A DNA stretch of 64,000 nucleotides, from the NCBI RefSeq assembly GCF_024436035.1, contig NZ_JANFNG010000003.1, forward strand, positions 310,001 to 374,000, written 5' to 3'. This DNA comes from Streptomyces humicola. Its GTDB lineage: Bacteria > Actinomycetota > Actinomycetes > Streptomycetales > Streptomycetaceae. Each line of letters begins with the position of its first letter. The stretch's first letter is position 1. The notes below the pieces were generated by a model. It did not search any database, had not been told where the DNA came from, and was given only the letters and a program-made list of their open reading frames with translations. Positions 59,012 through 64,000 of the stretch are shown here, piece by piece. The position numbers and the translations under genes were made by a program.

Positions 59012-61327
59012 TTAGGCCCGTCCGGGCGACCTCGGGGAGACCGCCCGCAGCAGCAGCACCGAGCGCTCCGCAACCGTGACCGCCGCACCCGCCGCAAGCA
59101 CCACGGGCGCATGCTCCCCTCCTGAGGTGTCGACGAGGACCTCGTAGCGGTGCGCCCACGGCGGCCCGGGGAGGACGAAGCCGACCGGCTCGGCGGCGGC
59201 ATGGAGGATGACCAGAAAGCTGTCGTCGGTGATCCGCCGCCCGAGCGGATCGCCCTGTGCGATGTCCCGGCCGGACAGATACATGCCAAGTGTGGTGGCG
59301 GCGCTGAACCAGTCGCCCTCCGTCATCTCCCGGCCCTCGGGCGTGAACCATGCCAGATCCCGCAACCCGCCGGGCCTCTGCGGCCGCCCGGAGAAGAACA
59401 CCCGCCGCCGCAGCACCGGATGGCGGCGGCGCAGCGCGATCAGCCGGCACACGAGCTCGAACAGCTCACGCCACGAGTCGTCCTCGGGATCGTCGAGCAG
59501 CGACCAGTCGACCCAGCTCGTCTCGTTGTCCTGGCAGTACGCATTGTTGTTGCCGCCCTGCGTACGGCCCATCTCGTCGCCGGCGCACAGCATCGGCACC
59601 CCCGTCGACAGCAGCAGCGTCGCCAGCAGATTGCGCAGTTGGCGGCGGCGCAACGCGTTGATGCCCGGATCATCGGTTTCGCCCTCGCAACCGCAGTTCC
59701 ACGAACGGTTGTCGTTGGTGCCGTCCTGGTTCTCCTCGCCGTTGGCCTCGTTGTGCTTGCACTCGTAGCTGACGAGGTCGCGCAGGGTGAACCCGTCGTG
59801 CGCGGTGACGAAGTTGACCGATGCGTACGGGCGGCGCCCGCCCCACGCGTACAGGTCGCTCGACCCGGACAGCCGGTAGCCGAGGTCGGCCAGACCGGGG
59901 CTGGCGCCGCGCCAGAAGTCACGGACCGCGTCGCGGTAGCGGTCGTTCCACTCCGTCCACAGTGGCGGGAAGGCCCCCACCTGATACCCGCCGGAGCCGA
60001 CGTCCCACGGCTCGGCGATCAGCTTCACGCGCCGCAGCACCGGGTCCTGGGCGACGACGGCGAGGAACGGCGAGAGCATGTCCGGATCGTCGGTGGCACG
60101 CATCGGCCGCGCAAGCGCCGCCGCCAGGTCGAAGCGGAAGCCGTCGACGCCCATCTCCGTCACCCAGTACCGCAGGCTGTCGGTGATCAGGCGCAGCACG
60201 TGCGGCCGCACGACATGGAGGGTGTTGCCGCAGCCGGTGTAGTCGGCATAGCGGCGGGCGTCCTGCTGGAGCCGGTAGTAGGCACGGTTGTCGATGCCGC
60301 GCAGCGACAGGGTCGGCCCGAGCTCGTTGCCCTCGGCGGTGTGGTTGTAGACGACGTCGAGGATGACCTCGATGCCTGCCGCGTGCAGCGCCCGCACCAT
60401 GCGCTTGAATTCGCCGACCTGCTCGCCGCGGGTGCCGGAGGCGGAGTACGCGGCGTGCGGCGCGAAGTAGCCGATCGAGTTGTAGCCCCAGTAGTTGCGC
60501 AGGCTCCGCCGCAGCAGATGGTCCTCGTGCGCGAACTGGTGCACCGGAAGCAGCTCGACGGCGGTGACGCCGAGGCGCTCCAGATGAGCGATGGCCGCCG
60601 GGTGGGCGAGCCCGGCGTAGGTGCCGCGCAGCTGAGGGGGGATGCCGGGGTGACGCATGGTGAAGCCGCGTACGTGCAGCTCGTAGATGACCGAGTCGGA
60701 CCAGGGCGTCTTGGGGCGCCGGTCGTCGGACCAGTCGTCGTCGTCCTGGACGACGACGCCCTTGGGGACGAACGGGGCCGAGTCACGGTTGTCGCGGACG
60801 GTGTCGGCGACCGGCCGCTCCGGCCAGTCGCGGGCATGCCCGTAAACGTGCGGCGGCAGGGCGAACTCGCCGTCCACGGCGCGTGCGTACGGGTCGAGCA
60901 GCAGCTTCGCCGGATTCCAGCGGCCGCCGGTCCATGGGTCCCAGCGGCCGTGCACGCGGTAGCCGTAGGCGTGGCCCGGCATCACGCCAGGGACGAATCC
61001 GTGCCAGACCTCATGGGTGAGCTCGGTCAGCTCGACCCGCGTCTCGGTGCCGTCCGGGTCGAACAGGCACAGCTCGACGGCCTCCGCGCCGGCCGCCCAC
61101 AGCGCGAAGTTCGTCCCCGGCGTGGCGTCCGGCCCGAGGTGGAACCGGGCGCCGAGCGGCTGTGGGCTGCCCGGCCAGACCGGCCGCGTGCGCGGCACGG
61201 CCTGCGCGCCGCCCGCCTGCCCGTTGCTGCCCTGGGCGGAAGGGGGCGGCGCTGTCCGGTGCTCGTTGCCGCCGGCCGGGGCGTGGGTAGGGGCGTCGGT
61301 CTGCTCCCGCTCGGGTGCGCTCGACAC
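59012..61327 (-). CDS. glgX: Glycogen debranching enzyme, GH13 isoamylase type
   Basis: A 771-residue enzyme with a disordered 45-residue N-terminus and a CBM48 domain ([34 protein letters not shown]). Its GH13 barrel has [12 protein letters not shown], the nucleophile motif [13 protein letters not shown], the acid/base in IAEPWDVG and the third acid in [14 protein letters not shown]. It hydrolyses alpha-1,6 branches of phosphorylase-trimmed glucan. GGGAGG precedes the GTG at 61327. It completes, with glgP, the breakdown branch of the alpha-glucan system although separated from it by transport genes. Confidence 0.94.
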   Translation of the reverse strand: MSSAPEREQTDAPTHAPAGGNEHRTAPPPSAQGSNGQAGGAQAVPRTRPVWPGSPQPLGARFHLGPDATPGTNFALWAAGAEAVELCLFDPDGTETRVELTELTHEVWHGFVPGVMPGHAYGYRVHGRWDPWTGGRWNPAKLLLDPYARAVDGEFALPPHVYGHARDWPERPVADTVRDNRDSAPFVPKGVVVQDDDDWSDDRRPKTPWSDSVIYELHVRGFTMRHPGIPPQLRGTYAGLAHPAAIAHLERLGVTAVELLPVHQFAHEDHLLRRSLRNYWGYNSIGYFAPHAAYSASGTRGEQVGEFKRMVRALHAAGIEVILDVVYNHTAEGNELGPTLSLRGIDNRAYYRLQQDARRYADYTGCGNTLHVVRPHVLRLITDSLRYWVTEMGVDGFRFDLAAALARPMRATDDPDMLSPFLAVVAQDPVLRRVKLIAEPWDVGSGGYQVGAFPPLWTEWNDRYRDAVRDFWRGASPGLADLGYRLSGSSDLYAWGGRRPYASVNFVTAHDGFTLRDLVSYECKHNEANGEENQDGTNDNRSWNCGCEGETDDPGINALRRRQLRNLLATLLLSTGVPMLCAGDEMGRTQGGNNNAYCQDNETSWVDWSLLDDPEDDSWRELFELVCRLIALRRRHPVLRRRVFFSGRPQRPGGLRDLAWFTPEGREMTEGDWFSAATTLGMYLSGRDIAQGDPLGRRITDDSFLVILHAAAEPVGFVLPGPPWAHRYEVLVDTSGGEHAPVVLAAGAAVTVAERSVLLLRAVSPRSPGRA

Positions 61328-61436
61328 GTGTCAGCCTCCCGCGGCTCTCCAGGGCCCCGCGCGGCGTCCCGTTGCCGCGCGCGGGTCCCGTTCTCCTTGA
61401 TGTCCTTCCCGGTTCGATGCCGGTAGTCACAGGGGT

Positions 61437-61488
61437 CCCCCATGCCCGAAGGGCCGGGGGAGGTGCCCCATGCCCAAGGGCCAGGGAG
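61437..61488. repeat. Two tandem near-identical hairpin repeats
   Basis: CCCCATGCCCGAAGGGCC (from 61438) is followed by CCCCATGCCCAAGGGCCA (from 61466). Each can fold through GCCC/GGGC and flanking C/G runs. They lie between glgX and the L,D-transpeptidase start and may be a terminator pair or a small intergenic repeat. Confidence 0.6.
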
Positions 61489-61518
61489 TTTCCCCAGGGC
61501 AGCCGATGTCGTTGACCG

Positions 61519-62718
61519 GTGGTGAGGACTTCGGTGGCGCAGTGGGCGCGCCGGCTGCGCATCAGCCGGCGCATGGCGGTGGCGGGCGCGTTGGTGGTGG
61601 CCGGGATCGCCGCGGTGACGGCCTTCGGCGTGGGCGCGGGCGACGACGGTATCGGCGTCTCCCGCGCTCGGATCACGATCGCCGCCTTGCCCGGGGCGGA
61701 CGTCGCGTCGTCCCCGTTCTCCGTCGCCGTCGACCGCGGTGCGCTGCGTGGCATCCGGGTGACGGATCCCGCCGGGCGGCCGGTGCCGGGCCGCATCGCG
61801 CGGGACGGGCGCTCGTGGCGCCCGCTGGCCCCGCTGGCGCGCGGCACCCGTTACACCGCCGAGGCGCTCGCGGTGGACGCGGACGGACGCACAGCCGTCG
61901 CCCGCGCGGCCTTCACCACGCTGCGCGATCACTTCACCGGGCGCTACAACACCGGGCAGGACCAGACCGTCGGCACCGGAATGATCATCTCCATCGAGTT
62001 CAGCCGGCCGCTCACCGACCGGGCCGCCGTACAGCACGCGATCACCGTCACGGCGCGCCCGGCGGTCCTGGCCGCCCCGCACTGGTTCGGCGCCCGGCGC
62101 CTCGACTTCCGTCCGCAGCGCTACTGGACGCCGGGCACACGGGTCACGCTGAGCCTGCGGCTGCGCGGCGTCGAGGGGGCGCCCGGGGTGTACGGCGTCC
62201 AGGACGAGGACGTGAACTTCGTCGTCGGACGGGAACAGACCACCACCGTCGATGCCAGGGCGCACACCCTGACGGTGCGCCACGGCAACCAGGTGGTGCG
62301 CGTCCTGCCGGTGAGCGCGGGCGGTGGCGACCACCCCACGTACGACGGCGTCATGGTGATCTCCGAGAAGCACCCGATGACCCGCATGAACGGCCAGACG
62401 GTGGGGTTCGGCGGCGTCTACGACATCCAGGACGTGCCGCATGCGTTGCGTCTCACCGACTCCGGCACCTTCGTGCACGGCAATTACTGGTCCGACGACA
62501 CGGTGTTCGGCAATGACAACACCAGCCACGGCTGCATCGGGCTGCAGGACGTGAAGGGCGGTGGTGACGGACGCACCCCCGCGGCCTGGTACTTCGACAA
62601 CGCGCTCATCGGCGACACCGTCGAGGTGACGAACGGCGGCGGGCCGACGGTCGCCCCGGACAACGGTCTCAGCGGCTGGAACATGCCCTGGCCGCAGTGG
62701 ATCGCGGGCGCCTCCTGA
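61519..62718 (+). CDS. L,D-transpeptidase with Ig-like domains (YkuD)
   Basis: A 399-residue exported enzyme. It has a cytoplasmic start and one hydrophobic segment (20-40), two Ig-like beta domains (about 50-250) and a C-terminal YkuD domain with H320 (FVHGNYW), H337 and the catalytic C339 in SHGCIGL. It forms 3-3 peptide cross-links in peptidoglycan or attaches proteins to it. Two GTG codons (61519 and 61522) are possible starts. No lipobox is visible, so it is either signal-anchored or secreted. Confidence 0.9.
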   Translation: MVRTSVAQWARRLRISRRMAVAGALVVAGIAAVTAFGVGAGDDGIGVSRARITIAALPGADVASSPFSVAVDRGALRGIRVTDPAGRPVPGRIARDGRSWRPLAPLARGTRYTAEALAVDADGRTAVARAAFTTLRDHFTGRYNTGQDQTVGTGMIISIEFSRPLTDRAAVQHAITVTARPAVLAAPHWFGARRLDFRPQRYWTPGTRVTLSLRLRGVEGAPGVYGVQDEDVNFVVGREQTTTVDARAHTLTVRHGNQVVRVLPVSAGGGDHPTYDGVMVISEKHPMTRMNGQTVGFGGVYDIQDVPHALRLTDSGTFVHGNYWSDDTVFGNDNTSHGCIGLQDVKGGGDGRTPAAWYFDNALIGDTVEVTNGGGPTVAPDNGLSGWNMPWPQWIAGAS

Positions 62719-62816
62719 GCGCCTTCCGGGGCCCGCCCGCCGCGTGAGCGGCCGGTACGGAACGGTGACACTCCTTTTGCCCCCCGCGAGCCATTCGTGT
62801 GGTTATCTATCGGCGA

Positions 62817-62864
62817 GCATGTCGGACGCGTCCTTGCCCTCCGCGGCAACCACGACGGACATGC
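62817..62864 (+). other. Structured leader before the second L,D-transpeptidase
   Basis: GCATGTC (62817-62823) faces GACATGC (62858-62864); inside, GGACGCGTCC (62824-62833) is a perfect palindrome. The 247-nt gap holds no gene. I could not match it to a ydaO (cyclic-di-AMP) riboswitch consensus, which is common before wall genes. Confidence 0.35.
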
Positions 62865-62965
62865 GGGGGATCAGGGCGACCTGTGCCGGGAAGGATCACC
62901 CCAGGGCCCGTGTGGCACACGCACCCGGGACGAGGTCACGTCCGGTCGGGCGAGGGGAGAGCAAG

Positions 62966-64000
62966 GTGAAGCGACACCACACGCCGTCAGCACGGCGGAC
63001 GATGCCGGCGATACGCCCGGCGCCGGGCGCCACGGGGGGTCTGCTGGCGCTGGTGCTCGGCGTGGTGCTGCTGCTGGCCACCGCGTGCGGCGGCTCCGGC
63101 CAGCCGAAGAGCGGCAGTACGGCGGCGCAGCCGGGCGCGGGAGCGGGGTCGGGCGATCTGCAGGCATCCCAGGCCGTGGTGGACGTGACGCCCGGTGACG
63201 GCGCCACCGATGTCGCGACGAGCGGAGCGCTGAAGGTCAGCGTCTCGCAGGGGAAGCTGACCTCGGTCCAAGTCAAGGACTCCAAGGGGGACGTCGTCGC
63301 GGGCACCGTCTCGTCGAACGGCACGAGCTGGACGCCGAACACCAACCTGAGCGTGTCGACCCAGTACACCGTCGACGCGGTTGCCAAGGACTCCCAGGGG
63401 CGCGAGTCGGCCAAGCACGCCTCCTTCACCACCGTCGTGCCAAAGGACACCTTCGTCGGCTACTTCAACGTCGACCCCGGTGCCACCTACGGCGTCGGCG
63501 AAGAGGTGTCGCTCAGCTTCAACCAGCCGATCGCCGACGAGAAGGCGGTCGAGGACGCGCTGACGGTCACCTCCAGCCCGTCCGTCCCGGTCGTCGGGCA
63601 CTGGTTCGGCGACCAGCGCCTCGACTTCCGTCCGCAGAGCTACTGGGCGCCCGGCACCCAGGTCACGCTCCATCTGCGGCTGGACGGCGTCGAGGGCTCG
63701 CCCGGCGTCTACGGGATACAGTCCAAGGACGTCTCGTTCTCCATCGGCCGCAACCAGGTCAGTTACGTCGACGCGAACACGCACATGATGCGCGTCACCC
63801 AGGACGGCAGGACGATCAAGACCATCCCGATAACCGCCGGCCAGCCAGGAAAGACCACCTACAACGGGGCCATGGTCATCAGCGAGAAGGACGTGGTGAC
63901 GGAGATGAACGGCACCACGGTGGGGTACGGGGGCGAATACGACATCAAGGACGTGCCGCACGCGATGCGCCTCACGCAGTCCGGCACCTTCATCCACGGC
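62966..64000 (+). CDS. L,D-transpeptidase lipoprotein, paralogue of the upstream gene (3' end beyond window)
   Basis: The 345 visible residues begin VKRHHTPSARRTMPAIRP. A signal peptide ends in LLATAC at about residue 42, a relaxed actinobacterial lipobox, so the protein is probably a lipoprotein. Two Ig-like domains follow, closely resembling the preceding enzyme (GHWFGDQRLDFRPQSYWAPGTQVTLHLRLDGVEG), then the YkuD domain up to SGTFIHG; the active-site cysteine lies outside the window. GAGGGGAGAGCAAG precedes the GTG at 62966. Confidence 0.9.
   Translation, partial: MKRHHTPSARRTMPAIRPAPGATGGLLALVLGVVLLLATACGGSGQPKSGSTAAQPGAGAGSGDLQASQAVVDVTPGDGATDVATSGALKVSVSQGKLTSVQVKDSKGDVVAGTVSSNGTSWTPNTNLSVSTQYTVDAVAKDSQGRESAKHASFTTVVPKDTFVGYFNVDPGATYGVGEEVSLSFNQPIADEKAVEDALTVTSSPSVPVVGHWFGDQRLDFRPQSYWAPGTQVTLHLRLDGVEGSPGVYGIQSKDVSFSIGRNQVSYVDANTHMMRVTQDGRTIKTIPITAGQPGKTTYNGAMVISEKDVVTEMNGTTVGYGGEYDIKDVPHAMRLTQSGTFIHG

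Noticed and set aside
59150-61426. 758-codon plus-strand frame opposite glgX
   Set aside because: Same codon-bias shadow; glgX motifs on the minus strand are decisive.
62719-62965. Possible cyclic-di-AMP (ydaO) riboswitch before the second L,D-transpeptidase
   Set aside because: Considered because such switches often precede wall genes in actinobacteria, but I could not align the conserved ydaO blocks; only generic hairpins are visible.

Overview
The window is chromosomal DNA of a high-GC Gram-positive filamentous actinobacterium, almost certainly Streptomyces or a very close relative. The evidence is the GC-rich third positions, frequent GTG starts, 4-nt ATGA/GTGA gene overlaps, and signature genes: the polarity coiled-coil proteins FilP and Scy, the isobutyryl-CoA mutase large subunit, and the GlgE-type alpha-glucan operon. 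From memory, the gene order resembles the S. coelicolor core segment around SCO5396-SCO5458. I see no phage, insertion sequence, CRISPR array, tRNA or rRNA. This is conserved core chromosome, not an island.

Layout. 1-4.2 kb (minus): FilP (cut by the window edge) and Scy, the tip-growth cytoskeleton. 4.4-13.1 kb: a coenzyme A/propionyl metabolism zone with methylmalonyl-CoA epimerase, thiolase, MeaB chaperone GTPase and IcmA, mixed with two MarR and one TetR regulator, two small DUF3817 membrane proteins, a thiamine-binding-type protein and a DUF2127 membrane protein. 13.4-17.4 kb (plus): a thioredoxin-like protein, then, after a 600-nt leader with two strong hairpins, a three-gene envelope operon of unknown function (DUF6230, DUF6114 and a Ser/Pro-rich secreted protein).

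17.5-27.7 kb: a glycan/glycosyltransferase block (GalE, a GT2/CDP-glycerol-transferase fusion, a second GT2, a large membrane protein, polyprenol-phosphate-mannose synthase, a mannose-1-phosphate guanylyltransferase-like enzyme and a PIG-V-like mannosyltransferase). It probably makes cell-wall polymer and mannosyl donors. 27.9-34.1 kb: a central-carbon node with pta-ackA-pyk on the minus strand and pfkA facing away. 34.2-37.3 kb: a sugar ABC importer without an ATPase gene, preceded by a LacI-type palindrome. 37.5-42.0 kb: a CitA/DcuS-like two-component system, an MFS carboxylate-type transporter and an HTH regulator.

42.1-61.3 kb: storage and capsular alpha-glucan metabolism: glgE-treS and pep2-glgB on the minus strand, glgP divergent, and glgX further on, so trehalose can be turned into maltose-1-phosphate and branched glucan and then degraded. 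An ammonium transporter with an atypical PII protein and a heterodimeric ABC exporter are inserted in this block. 61.5-64 kb: two tandem YkuD L,D-transpeptidases, the second cut by the window edge.

The least explained items are the DUF6230/DUF6114 operon with its structured leader, a perfect 28-bp palindrome upstream of icmA, a nested palindromic element at 8.7-8.9 kb, the PII variant without its usual ATP-loop lysines, and the asymmetric ABC exporter.
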